The notes under the pieces were generated by a model that saw only the letters and a program-made list of their open reading frames with translations, had not been told where the DNA came from and searched no databases. Below are positions 17,897-27,568 of a stretch of DNA of 64,000 nt, in pieces. The DNA is taken from NCBI GenBank assembly GCA_024231855.1, contig JAAEQD010000049.1, forward strand, positions 35,460-99,459, read 5' to 3'. Source of the DNA: Candidatus Zixiibacteriota bacterium (GTDB lineage Bacteria > Zixibacteria > MSB-5A5 > UBA10806 > 4484-95). The position numbers and the translations under genes were made by a program. Every line of letters starts with the position of its first letter. Within the stretch, counting starts at the first letter, position 1.

Positions 17897-18706
17897 CTAG
17901 TCACTTTGATTTTCCAATTGAATATCATTAATTCTCAAAAAACTTTCCATAAAAGCCTTTAGGTTATCATTGGCTACTATTTCATCTGTCCTTATTCGAA
18001 TTGCTTCAGAAATTGTGTTTGAATAAATTTCTATTAATGTTCTTTTAACGGCTTTTGTAATGATGTAATTTTCCAATTCTCGGATATCTTGTGAGAAACC
18101 ATTTTCTATTTTATCGATAAGAAAATCAACACTATCAGTAGAATTGCTGAATGTTTCGGTTTTAAGATCAATAAGATATGAATTTTTCAAAGCGATCATT
18201 CTTTTGACACGACCATAATTATGATCATTATAAACTTTGTCTAAGAAACTTTTTGCTTTCGAGGATTCAAGTTTTCCCAACTCGTCGCATATTGCTATGA
18301 ATGTATCTGTGGAATCTTTGCTTTTCCCATAGCCATAATCTTCCGCAATTGCAAGTATTATCGATTCTGCATTGGGGCCGCCAATTTGAGAGATTGCTTT
18401 TATTGAAAAGTGTTTTATTCCTGGTGGCAATCCTTCTACACCACCCCAGCGATGGGTTTCATTGTTGTATAAATCAAGCAACACTGGGAAATCCTGGCTG
18501 GTGCCAATCTCTCCGAGGCGAATTATCCCCAGTATTTTTTGAAATTCGTTGGGACTTGTCAAATAAGCTCCCAAATCTGAAGTATTATTGATTGCTTTTA
18601 CTGAATCCGGTAATTCGTATCTTTCCATATTCCAAAGAGCATCCGAATCAGGGGCAAATGCTACTATGAAAGCTAAAACAAATAATATTTTCTGAGTCTT
18701 GTACAT
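17897..18706 (-). CDS. exported helical-repeat (HEAT-like) protein, unknown function
   Basis: 269 residues. Signal peptide about 1-23 (ends SDALW). The mature part looks like HEAT/Armadillo-type helix pairs: QKILGIIRLGEIGTSQDFPV, HFSIKAISQIGGPNAESI, KSFLDKVYNDHNYGRVKRM. It lies 15 bases after the metalloprotease-like gene and 8 bases before the propeller gene, so the three are one operon. It could be a binding partner of the other two exported proteins, which is inference. Confidence 0.65.
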   Translation of the reverse strand: MYKTQKILFVLAFIVAFAPDSDALWNMERYELPDSVKAINNTSDLGAYLTSPNEFQKILGIIRLGEIGTSQDFPVLLDLYNNETHRWGGVEGLPPGIKHFSIKAISQIGGPNAESIILAIAEDYGYGKSKDSTDTFIAICDELGKLESSKAKSFLDKVYNDHNYGRVKRMIALKNSYLIDLKTETFSNSTDSVDFLIDKIENGFSQDIRELENYIITKAVKRTLIEIYSNTISEAIRIRTDEIVANDNLKAFMESFLRINDIQLENQSD

Positions 18707-18721
18707 ATTTATCCTTTCTTC

Positions 18722-21190
18722 CTATTGGGGTGCCGTATCCCAGTGTTTAGAATAATGACCACGCGACCAATCATATTGAGCATACCCCTTAATTTGCCTA
18801 GCCTCTAATCTACACAATAGATCCTGGTCGCCATATAGTTCGTAATCTTGTATGTAATTTGGCCAGTCACCGTAATTTGCGAGATCATATGTATCGGGTT
18901 CAGTCGGATCAAGGTAAATTATTACATTTCCGTAAATCTGTAATCCTTCATACTCATCGGGAATCATATCGCCATCCGTATCGATGCCATCGATTTCTCT
19001 TTCCCCAGGTTCTTCAAATCCAAGCAAAGTGGGATGTTCAACCCCATATTTTAAAAACCACTTACCATTATGAGCTTGGCTCCAATTATGACTTATCTCT
19101 TGATGGTATTTTTCATGAATAGCAACATCCCTTGCCCAATCAATACCAGTTTTGAGGACAAAGCCTATATCATTTCCATATGGTGAAGGGTCCGGAATAA
19201 TATAAGCATTGGCATACTGCGCGGCCCCGGGATAAATAGTCACTCTATCGACTATAATACCATTACGATCCCTCCATAAGTATCCACCATCAATTCCCCA
19301 TACTTCCTCATAATTAGTTCCACCAAATTCTGGAACTGCACGTTGCGCCCAATAATAATACCAATTGGGATAAAGTACTGTTTCTGAATTCCCTGGATTA
19401 TCCTCACCCCATTTTTTATAAAATAGTAAGATAGGTCGTTTTTCGTCGTATGTCTGATTATTCACCTCAACCGTAGCCACTATCACATTTGTATTATTGA
19501 AATCACCAAATGCTTCGTCATCTGGGGGTAGACCTGTTAGAGAAAAATCAACGCTTTCCCCTTGCTGATCGTTCGGATTAGCATTCTGCTCGGAACCATG
19601 TGGAATAGTGATATCCCAATAAACATCTTCGATGAGATCCTCGGGAAAGGTTGTTCCTTCAACATATATGTTTACGGCCTCAGTACTAGTCAGTCCAAAG
19701 CAGTATTTATAATGATCCTCATCGGGTTGCACAATTTCTATCTTAGGCCTTACATGGAACGTTTCCCATGCAGAATAATCCTGATCAACCCCCCCATTAT
19801 AGACAATCTCATAGCGAATTTTATATTCTCCTGGCTGTTGTGCCACAAAAATACTTTGCACATCCTCGTCGCTACTTGGATAAAAAGTAGCGTCACCGTC
19901 ACCCTCGGATAGAAATTCCCATTCCCAATTATAATTAATCAAACCGCTCCATTCAAGTTTTGGAGATGGGTCTGCTTCAACATGTAGTTGGTCTCCGCAT
20001 TCTATTATTCTATCTTCCGGCATGTTTTCAAATATTATCTCCCCGGCCCTAAACCCATTATAAACTTTTAAGTGAGTGCTTTGCAACGTAAAATCTCTAA
20101 TCGGCCCATTATTAATACTCATATCCCATCTATAGATTAAATCGATGCTCGTACCTCGTTGATGCTCCAATTGGTAGATATCATCAATGTGTTCGGTGTA
20201 GATATACCTTTCGCTTTGATAAATAATTCCGGTCGAGGTATGTTGAAGTTGGTCGTTTACATAGCCATTTAGATAAGTGTCCCAGTACGCGCATTCTCCC
20301 GGTCGCGGCCAATGACCCCTTAAATTCTCAATCTTTGCACCGAATTTTAGATAAGAATTAAAGGGAAAACAGGTCTCATATGTACCGTTGAATTGGCCTT
20401 GTATGGGAATATCATCCTCGAAAATAATTTCATCTATCCTAAACTCATCTACTTCCTTTATCCAAATTCTTTCAGTTTCGACATATCCGTAAGAGAGCTT
20501 GAAAATCAAAAATCCATTGCCAAATTCCTGAAACAAATCTCGAGGAGTAAAACCGAAGGACTCACTAAAATAATCGTGTGTTTCACCAACACGGTCCATT
20601 ATAATCCGCTGAGTTCCATAAGGACAAATTAAGTCTCCAACAAGGATAGGTGGGTAATTATGATGATCTTGCTCAAAACCTTCCAGGTTTGTATGAAAAA
20701 TCAATTGTTGTTCGTGATCTAGATAAAGTCTATCGGTAACGGAGACCTTGCAAATATCAAGAATATCAATATCCATATGATTTAAACCCCTCCCAATACA
20801 CCATGGCCCATATTCCGGATAGCCAATAACGGAGACGCATACATCTTCATCGCAATCTTTCTCAAAAGTGACTTGAAAATGATATCCAAAAGATAAGGAA
20901 ACACCATCATAGATGATAGGATTTCCACATGACCAACGTGACGTATCGACCATTTCAACACTCGCGCAATCAGGTATAGTAAATTTTAATAGGCTTTCCC
21001 ACGGCGGGATTTCATCTCCTAAAGTAACACCGTAAAGACTAAACATATAACCATGCCTTGATAAGACAAACATTCCGCCATCATCAAGCGGAAAAGAATT
21101 AAACTGTGCATAAGACACAGTTGGACTCAATATAACTAATACTGCAAATACGAAAAACACCAGCGAAACTACGCGTTGGCAATTTTTCAA
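18722..21190 (-). CDS. large exported protein with an HExxH zinc-protease motif
   Basis: 822 residues. The start is a TTG at 21190 with GGAGG at a 5-base spacing. Signal peptide about 1-28. Most of the protein is beta-rich and unrecognised, with a PKD-like stretch (about 400-460). Near the C-terminus is AIHEKYHQEISH: His692 and His696 in HEKYH fit a zincin active site with Glu693 as general base; His701 is a possible third ligand. A Ca-binding-like DTDGDMIPDEYE follows. Proteolytic activity is a hypothesis from the motif alone. First gene of the three-gene set with the helical-repeat and propeller proteins. No sorting domain of its own. Confidence 0.6.
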   Translation of the reverse strand: MKNCQRVVSLVFFVFAVLVILSPTVSYAQFNSFPLDDGGMFVLSRHGYMFSLYGVTLGDEIPPWESLLKFTIPDCASVEMVDTSRWSCGNPIIYDGVSLSFGYHFQVTFEKDCDEDVCVSVIGYPEYGPWCIGRGLNHMDIDILDICKVSVTDRLYLDHEQQLIFHTNLEGFEQDHHNYPPILVGDLICPYGTQRIIMDRVGETHDYFSESFGFTPRDLFQEFGNGFLIFKLSYGYVETERIWIKEVDEFRIDEIIFEDDIPIQGQFNGTYETCFPFNSYLKFGAKIENLRGHWPRPGECAYWDTYLNGYVNDQLQHTSTGIIYQSERYIYTEHIDDIYQLEHQRGTSIDLIYRWDMSINNGPIRDFTLQSTHLKVYNGFRAGEIIFENMPEDRIIECGDQLHVEADPSPKLEWSGLINYNWEWEFLSEGDGDATFYPSSDEDVQSIFVAQQPGEYKIRYEIVYNGGVDQDYSAWETFHVRPKIEIVQPDEDHYKYCFGLTSTEAVNIYVEGTTFPEDLIEDVYWDITIPHGSEQNANPNDQQGESVDFSLTGLPPDDEAFGDFNNTNVIVATVEVNNQTYDEKRPILLFYKKWGEDNPGNSETVLYPNWYYYWAQRAVPEFGGTNYEEVWGIDGGYLWRDRNGIIVDRVTIYPGAAQYANAYIIPDPSPYGNDIGFVLKTGIDWARDVAIHEKYHQEISHNWSQAHNGKWFLKYGVEHPTLLGFEEPGEREIDGIDTDGDMIPDEYEGLQIYGNVIIYLDPTEPDTYDLANYGDWPNYIQDYELYGDQDLLCRLEARQIKGYAQYDWSRGHYSKHWDTAPQ

Positions 21191-21471
21191 TTGCGCCTCC
21201 TTTGTTATAGGTTTTTTTCCAGGTATTGTTCATAGCAAAAAGGAGCCCATACCCTCTAAAAAAGTTGGATTTATATGTCTAATAAGAGATTATGCTTTAA
21301 GTATAGTTATATGGTTTAACGAATAAATGTAGTCTTAATCCCATAATTATAAGGTGTTGACAAGATTTGATATGTGAGACATGGGGATTGTTCAATGAAA
21401 TAAAATGAAAGTAGAATACAAGAGCCCTATCTGATGACCGGGCCAACTTAAACTTAATTACTAGAATAATG

Positions 21472-22944
21472 CTACTTAATTAACTGCATCTTCATCGTCT
21501 TAGTATAGTCTCCCGCCTGTATTCTGCAGAAAAATAAGCCTGATGAAAAATTACTTGCCTGCCAAATTACCTGATGGTAGCCCGCTGATTGATACAAATC
21601 CACGATAGTTGCCAGCCTGCGGCCCAGGATATCATAAATATCAATTAAAACATGCTCTGGATATGGTAGTTCATATTCTATCGTTGTTGAGGCGTTGAAA
21701 GGATTGGGGTAGTTTTGATGAAGGTGGAAATCTGTTGGAAGTAGATCAACCAAATCTATATCGACATACTGATCAAAGTAAAATGCTCCCATATCTGCGC
21801 GAGTGGAATCGGGATCGAACGGAGAATCGGGGTCGCCGGTATCGATACATGGGGAACCGGCCAGTAATCGATAATCGCCATTTTCGGGATCGACGTATAG
21901 CGGGTCCGCATTAATGTTGCCGTCGCCTTCCCAGCCGCCATGAACGTCGCTATAAGAGATAGAGATTGATGCGAAGCTAGTAAGGCCTATTTCATTTTCA
22001 CCAGATCCATCAGCATTAGCCCAAACAATAGAGTTGATTACAGTGGCGGTTCCATAAACTCCGCAGTATATCCCGCCGCCTAATGAATTAACGGGATTTT
22101 CGGTAATTGTATTGTTTCTAATAATAAGTGAAGATCCATAACACTGGATCCCACCACCCCATTCAGCAGAATTACCATAAATCAAGTTATGGCTAATTAC
22201 AATAGGACCATCACAAAATATGCAATCTATCCCACCGCCCGTCAATTCAGCAGAATTTCCCCATATTAAATTGTCGTGAATAGTTGGAGAAGAGTTTTGA
22301 ACACTCTCAATCCCGCCACCATTATCGGCGGAATTTTCGGAAATCGAATTGAAGCTAATAACGGGAGATGATCCATCACACAAAATCCCCCCACCCCATT
22401 CGGCAGAATTTCCGGTTATTATGTTGTTTATTATAGTAGGATTAGATAAAGAGTCGCAAATTATCCCACCGCCCTGGTAGTTTGCCGAATTATTAGCTAT
22501 TAAATTATTGCTTATAGTGGGAGAAGAATTATAGCAAAAAATGCCACCACCATCTCTAATGGTCCATGATACAGTAGTGCCAATTCCGTTTTGAATTATA
22601 AAGCCTTTTATAACTGAATTTGAATCTTCACCCTGACCAAAACAGATTACGCTATTCGTATCTGTAATTCCTAGTACCGAAGTATCAGCATCAATGATAG
22701 TATTATAAATATGTGTCGTATCGCCTTCCCATATAAACTCGCTTGTGAGAAGAATGCCTTTGCCTAAAAAGTTAATTCGCTCAAAGTAATGCCCCTCTGC
22801 CACCAATACCGTATCGCCATCACTGCTGGCGTTGATGGCCTCTTGAATAACATCATAGTCTGCTGGTACATTGATAATACTAGCCGAGGTAAAGTTTGCT
22901 GTAATTAAAATGGTAAGCAAAGATAAGATTAATAGCCTGACCAT
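21472..22944 (-). CDS. secreted right-handed beta-helix protein with C-terminal sorting domain
   Basis: 490 residues from the ATG at 22944, which has AAGGAG upstream; an in-frame ATG at 23019 has no such site. Signal peptide about 1-22. The start INVPADYDVIQEAINASSDG is typical of pectate-lyase-like beta-helix proteins. The middle is about seven imperfect rungs of the form NSAxxGGGIxC...SNPTIxxNxI. The end carries NYPNPFNASTTIEYELP, a Gly-Leu-Phe segment and a basic tail (KTMKMQLIK). Surface or polysaccharide binding is likely; no catalytic residues could be picked out. Confidence 0.8.
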   Translation of the reverse strand: MVRLLILSLLTILITANFTSASIINVPADYDVIQEAINASSDGDTVLVAEGHYFERINFLGKGILLTSEFIWEGDTTHIYNTIIDADTSVLGITDTNSVICFGQGEDSNSVIKGFIIQNGIGTTVSWTIRDGGGIFCYNSSPTISNNLIANNSANYQGGGIICDSLSNPTIINNIITGNSAEWGGGILCDGSSPVISFNSISENSADNGGGIESVQNSSPTIHDNLIWGNSAELTGGGIDCIFCDGPIVISHNLIYGNSAEWGGGIQCYGSSLIIRNNTITENPVNSLGGGIYCGVYGTATVINSIVWANADGSGENEIGLTSFASISISYSDVHGGWEGDGNINADPLYVDPENGDYRLLAGSPCIDTGDPDSPFDPDSTRADMGAFYFDQYVDIDLVDLLPTDFHLHQNYPNPFNASTTIEYELPYPEHVLIDIYDILGRRLATIVDLYQSAGYHQVIWQASNFSSGLFFCRIQAGDYTKTMKMQLIK

Positions 22945-23282
22945 GCTTTCTCCTTTAATACATTCTGTAGTTTTCAAAATCACAGCAGCGATAAAATCAC
23001 TGTTGATATCTACATACATAATAGCTAATAAATTGAAGTAAACAAGCGATATTTACCTAGAACCGCCCAAATCATTTTGGAAAAGCTAATATTAATACTG
23101 TTTACGCTCTCCAGCCGCCATTATAGTTAATCTCAATACCGCTATTATGTTAGAAGGAATCGCATTTTTGAATCTGTACAGTTATTGTACGAAAAACCAT
23201 CAATAATCAGGCCAAAATAAACCTGGTCGTATTCTATGTTCGGCGGCAAGGTTAACATTTTTAATAATAACGAGTTACGAGG
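22945..23282. other. gene-free stretch left of the 40-bp inverted repeat
   Basis: No gene or clear regulatory site beyond the ribosome-binding site of the beta-helix gene. Confidence 0.4.
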
Positions 23283-23322
23283 TGTAATCCGTCAAAGCCT
23301 TCCGTGCCAAAAAGGCAATTGA
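23283..23322 (+). repeat. 40-bp inverted repeat, left copy
   Basis: Identical to the reverse complement of 27574-27613. It contains a small palindrome (TGCC-AAAAA-GGCA). The right copy forms the aberrant end of a truncated integrase; this copy begins a gene fragment. Confidence 0.85.
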
Positions 23323-23551
23323 TTATATAAAACGTGCTTCAAATATCGATCCAGAAAACTTCAGAATAGAAGACTGGGAGCCATATAAAGCATCTTATAT
23401 CAATTCATCAGAATTTACATTATGGAATGATATCGCAGGACGAGTGGATGTTAATAATCTTTTAATACGAATAGATGATATTCATCGTACTATTATTCAG
23501 TCTAAAGCAAAAGAAACAGCCCAACAAGCCACTGCAGTGAATGCGAAATAG
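23289..23551 (+). pseudogene. 3' fragment of an unrecognised gene
   Basis: An open frame without a start codon reads VKAFRAKKAIDYIKRASN and continues with hydrophilic helical sequence (NIDPENFRIEDWEPYKAS, LLIRIDDIHRTIIQSKAK) to a TAG at 23549-23551. A stop lies directly upstream in the same frame. Composition looks coding, but no family is recognised. The 5' part was probably lost in the rearrangement that produced the 40-bp repeat. Confidence 0.45.
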
Positions 23552-23955
23552 CTTCAACCTTTTCGGATTTGTTTGTTTTTAGTTTGCATGATACACTTTT
23601 TTTCTTTTTGATACACTGTTTATCTCGCATCATTGAGTGCAACGTTTCGTCAACGCTGGTTCTTGTTAGAAAGATGTTAGAGAGCGAAAGAGGCTATGTA
23701 GGGCGGTTCGTTGTAGTAATGAAGTATCAAATCCCCAGCCGGCACAACGCTCCCCGCAGTCACAGTCTCGCAGTTTGGCTAGCTGGCGAGCTGGCAGGGT
23801 GCATCATCACCTCCAGAAATCAAGCTGAAATGTTGGGGAGGAGATGAGGAGTTGTGGGTGATGCATATACGGAGTGGTGTTAAATTCGTTAAAATGATAT
23901 CGGATTTCATGATTCCCATTGACATCGGTCGGGTGGCATTGTACAAGCGATGACC
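23552..23955. other. debris region with a degenerate repeat
   Basis: No intact gene. Bases about 23735-23850 resemble 26583-26700 in the same orientation (shared words such as CTCCCCGC, TCTCGCAGT and TGTTGGGGAGG). The 26.6-kb copy runs into a sorting-domain remnant, so both probably come from the ends of lost secreted-protein genes. Confidence 0.45.
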
Positions 23956-24918
23956 CTATGTGATCCAAGTAAAAAACGAAGCTGTGCTTACTGCGATGAT
24001 GAAAGAAACTACGTAGAGCGCACTCACTACCAAGAAAATAATAACCCAAGCTAATACTGAAACAGATAACGAATATTTATACCACGGTGCCTTCCTCGCA
24101 GAAGAAAAGCTCATACAAACAGGCTCTACTACAAGTGCGTATCCTATTATCTTGAACAACCTTTTAGGAATTACTACACTGATCAGGTAAAGCACGTAAA
24201 TAAGAGATGGGACGGCTGATATTGCAAGCATGAATGCTAAGACAAACCAAATTGTAGGCTTCGGCTCTTGTAGATAAGGACTGACACTTAACATAAGGAC
24301 AACCATCGCCTGATGATATAGGCCATAAGCTCCATCGATATAAAGGTAGACTTTAGTCAATTTTCTTTGCGACTCAAAAGTCCGGTCTGATTTCATTAAT
24401 GCAGCCCAACCCGCTATTAGTCCAAGTATAAGAATACTCAAAGGTAGGCATATCGGTGTAATGTATGTCCAGACTGAATTGAAAATATCTTGTGCAATAG
24501 TTGCTGTTTGATCTTCGAGGAAATTGAATGAAGGGGATTCAAAATCAAAGATGTTTGTAAGTCCAGATTCTCCAAAATACTTTGCTACTACTATAATTAT
24601 TGAAGCCGGAAAGGTTGCAAGAATGCTCTCGTACAAGTTGAAAGCCCATGGTCCCAGAAGTCCCTGTTGTCTTACTTGAACGCCAGACAACTCCCAAAGA
24701 GGCTCCCCCCCCCGGATTCTCTTCCGCATGTTAAAGTACGTCCGAAGATGCAAGACATTTGTTATCCATGATGGCAGTATATCCGTAAAGGATTCTTTCC
24801 TGTCTTTTCTCGAGTCGTAATCTTTATGATTAAACTGCTGTTTTTTCATGCGAAAACCATCTGTTTCGGTAATTTGCTTTAATTTCTTTTCTGTCTCTAT
24901 CCCTGCAGCTGTTTTCAA
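23956..24918 (-). CDS. polytopic membrane protein coupled to the site-2-protease-like protein
   Basis: 320 residues. The TTG at 24918 overlaps the stop of the upstream gene by 4 bases; an ATG at 24849 would remove 23 residues. A charged N-terminus of about 95 residues precedes six hydrophobic segments (about 97-115, 150-172, 196-215, 223-252, 258-275, 288-315). The topology resembles Yip1-like proteins, but I see no firm family motif. The overlap with the S2P-like gene argues for a joint membrane complex. Confidence 0.6.
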   Translation of the reverse strand: MKTAAGIETEKKLKQITETDGFRMKKQQFNHKDYDSRKDRKESFTDILPSWITNVLHLRTYFNMRKRIRGGEPLWELSGVQVRQQGLLGPWAFNLYESILATFPASIIIVVAKYFGESGLTNIFDFESPSFNFLEDQTATIAQDIFNSVWTYITPICLPLSILILGLIAGWAALMKSDRTFESQRKLTKVYLYIDGAYGLYHQAMVVLMLSVSPYLQEPKPTIWFVLAFMLAISAVPSLIYVLYLISVVIPKRLFKIIGYALVVEPVCMSFSSARKAPWYKYSLSVSVLAWVIIFLVVSALYVVSFIIAVSTASFFTWIT

Positions 24919-26276
24919 CCAGAGATAATTCTCATCGCCGGTCCTAGCACAACTGGCAATTGCATTGAAACTACGATTATAGTAGCTGCTATTAAGAGCA
25001 GCATACTTGTAGGCATAAGCCGCCTTAGGTCAGCTATTGACTCTTCACGTCCAAATATGACCTCTATAATGATCCAAATTATTAATCCTCCATCTAGAAC
25101 GGGTAGCGGCATCATAGAGAGCACACCGATTAAAAGACTAATATAAGTCAACATATATACTGCTGAAGATATCCTATTACTAAATCGATGTTCACCTATC
25201 GGCTGATGAAAGATTCCATTGGTTTGAGATGTTGTGTCTGGTTGCTCTAAGAGACCGAAGCTACGCCAAGAGGTAATTATCGGCTTGAAGGTATTAATAA
25301 AGATTTCATATAGCTGTACTCTTACCTCTCTTAACACTTTAACCAGTGCCTCGCCTATTCCATAGCGGACAGACGATTTCACATAGCTTAACGCTATACC
25401 TATCTTATGCACTCCATCTGAAGATATTTTCGGTTTAACCTCAATATCGCGAATCCCTTCTTTCCCACTAACTGTGACACGGATTTCCTTTCCCTTGCTC
25501 AATCGAACGGCTCTTTGTATATCTTCTATGGACCAAGGATTCACGCCGGAAATATTTAAGATTTGGTCTCCAATCTCAAAACCTGCTCTACCTGCTGGGC
25601 TGTCCGGGACAATATCTGAAATGATGACATTAGTTAGCAACTCAAGGTTTTTTAGGCCATATAATCCATCCTTGGTTTCGTGATAGGTCCTAACCCGAGT
25701 GTTTTTTAGATTCCCATCTCGTTGGAATGTGCAGGTCAAAATGTCTCTTAATATCTTGTCGTCAAAATGATGAAAATATCCTGATTTATTACCGCTTAAA
25801 TTGATTATGCGATCACCCACAGTAATGTGCGGATAGAACCCATCGAGAGCTGAATTAGCGGAAAGAACATTGGTTTTAGGCAAACTTTCGCCGTACGAGA
25901 ATAAGAATATCCACCAGATCAACAGAGCCATTATTATGTTCATGGCAGAGCCTGAAAGTATTACTAATAATCGCTGTAGTTTTGATCGTGATGAGAACTG
26001 GTTTGGATTAGCACAGGATTCCGATACACTCAACTCACCAGCTAAGGCGATTGAGGCTCCCCATGGGATCGCATGAATCAGATAATCTGTCCCACCGAAA
26101 GACCAGCCGAATAACTTTGGACCGAATCCGAGCGAAAACTTGTGAACTTTCATCGAAAGCAATTTGGCCGCACAAAGATGACCAATCTGATGAACTGCGA
26201 TTATTAGACCTAGTGATACGAAGATAAGAGAAAGAGCTCCGTAGTTTATAGCAAGATACTCGAAGTAAATACTCAT
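24915..26276 (-). CDS. RseP-like site-2 protease homologue lacking the catalytic Glu
   Basis: 453 residues, close to the usual RseP length of 450. Layout is that of M50B proteases: first membrane helix with the zinc motif, second helix (about 102-126), PDZ domain (about 212-300, with VPDSPAGRAGFEIGDQI), third helix with LPVLDGG (Asp395), and a final helix. The zinc motif reads HQIGH (29-33) instead of HExxH: codon 30 is CAG (26187-26189). The three likely metal ligands His29, His33 and Asp395 remain, but the general base is gone, so peptide cleavage should be impaired or absent. Island location and coupling to a membrane partner suggest a binding or regulatory role. Confidence 0.85.
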   Translation of the reverse strand: MSIYFEYLAINYGALSLIFVSLGLIIAVHQIGHLCAAKLLSMKVHKFSLGFGPKLFGWSFGGTDYLIHAIPWGASIALAGELSVSESCANPNQFSSRSKLQRLLVILSGSAMNIIMALLIWWIFLFSYGESLPKTNVLSANSALDGFYPHITVGDRIINLSGNKSGYFHHFDDKILRDILTCTFQRDGNLKNTRVRTYHETKDGLYGLKNLELLTNVIISDIVPDSPAGRAGFEIGDQILNISGVNPWSIEDIQRAVRLSKGKEIRVTVSGKEGIRDIEVKPKISSDGVHKIGIALSYVKSSVRYGIGEALVKVLREVRVQLYEIFINTFKPIITSWRSFGLLEQPDTTSQTNGIFHQPIGEHRFSNRISSAVYMLTYISLLIGVLSMMPLPVLDGGLIIWIIIEVIFGREESIADLRRLMPTSMLLLIAATIIVVSMQLPVVLGPAMRIISG

Positions 26277-26683
26277 AGGAACACGCCCTTCTTAGCCAGT
26301 ATCAAGTGGATAAAATAAATTACCAAATGTAAAGAATAGAATCCCAATCAGATCTAGATATTACATTCTGGCTAATATACCCCATTTCCTTAATATTATA
26401 ATTGATGATGAGGTCTTTGTCAATAATTTCTCTTCAAGATTTGGGATACGGAAGCATAAGGTAATCCTGCTGGTGTCCAAAAAAGATTAATAGATTGAAA
26501 TTGGGGAACAGCAAGGAAATAGTAGGGTGGAATTGATTCGTCAGGAGTAGTATGCCCGTCGACCACCCTATTTCCCGCTCTCCCCCCGCCGGCGCAATTC
26601 TCCCCGCGGTCACCGGCTCGCAGTATGGCCGGCTGGCTGGCGATTAGATATGTACCCTTTCACATCCTGAAACCAAGCTGAAG
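26277..26683. other. intergenic debris
   Basis: No gene. Bases about 26583-26700 are the second copy of the degenerate repeat also found near 23735-23850. Confidence 0.4.
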
Positions 26684-26821
26684 TGTTGGGGAGGCGAAGA
26701 CCTGCCGGCTGGATCATATCAAGTTTTCTGGGATACCAGTGCCGTTCCCTCGGGGATTTATTTCTATCGGGTTCAGGCTGGAAATTATAGTGAGACAAAG
26801 AAGATGGTGCTTTTAAGATAG
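26684..26821 (+). pseudogene. remnant of a secreted protein: C-terminal sorting domain only
   Basis: The open frame reads GEDLPAGSYQVFW, then VPSGIYFYRVQAGNY and SETKKMVLLR before a TAG at 26819-26821. This is the terminal half of the same sorting domain that ends the proteins at 16395 and 21472. No start codon or upstream body remains. Confidence 0.7.
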
Positions 26822-27117
26822 CCATTTGTCACCGTCTGGATGATTCACTCATAGCCATCGGGCTGCATTCTTAATTTTAGTTATCTCTTCCTAAATGTTT
26901 ATTATAACTTCTGTACTTAACTGCCAGTCACAAACATAGGCGAAGGTTGGCGTTTCTATACTAAATGATTTTGGAACAAAACGTTTTATATATATCACTA
27001 TAATTGTTAATTTAGCCGCTATATTGGAGTAAAGTATTCACTTGATAATATTAACTAATTAATTATGTTTACGGTACGAGCATTTCTATTTCACAATTGA
27101 CTTGGGTTAAATTAAAA

Positions 27118-27336
27118 ATGAAGTATTCTGGCTTCGCATTCTTATTTATTGTTTCCGCATTTATACGATTGAATAATTCCGTAAATGCCGGCTGGACACC
27201 GGCTGAGCGGATATCGGATATAAATACGGTGTATATAGTGTGTTGTCAGGTAAGCAGAGGTTCTACCTTAGTCTTGTCAATATTTGCTTCACCATTAATG
27301 ATGTTTCAACTTGAAATGATTCAAATTCCTTTTTAA
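27118..27336 (+). pseudogene. 5' fragment of a secreted-protein gene
   Basis: ATG at 27118; a signal peptide-like helix (YSGFAFLFIVSAFI) is followed by AGWTPAERISD, the usual start of the mature part of large secreted propeller/sialidase-like proteins in this type of genome. The frame then runs into unrelated sequence and ends at 72 residues. It is probably a truncated gene. The surrounding 26822-27117 and 27337-27568 hold nothing recognisable. Confidence 0.45.
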
Positions 27337-27568
27337 AATATTAGTAGCTATAATATCATTTATAATAAATATCATGCTGTTAAGATTTATATAATTAGTC
27401 GATTTTAAAATATTGAATTATAAACATCTTGGATCGAATCATTGTTGGTTTTAAAGATTTCGGATAAATAATTTACTAAGCAGCAAGAGATAAAATAATT
27501 ATAAATTTGCTCTGACGACGTACAATGGCCAGCTCCTTCCTTCAATTCAAGCTAACCAAAACCGTCTC

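Noticed and set aside
23283..23322. 40-bp repeat as an integron attC site
   Set aside because: It lacks the RYYYAAC/GTTRRRY core boxes, and no integron integrase is present.
23569..23847. 92-codon forward frame
   Set aside because: It runs through the degenerate repeat and has no family features or good start signal.
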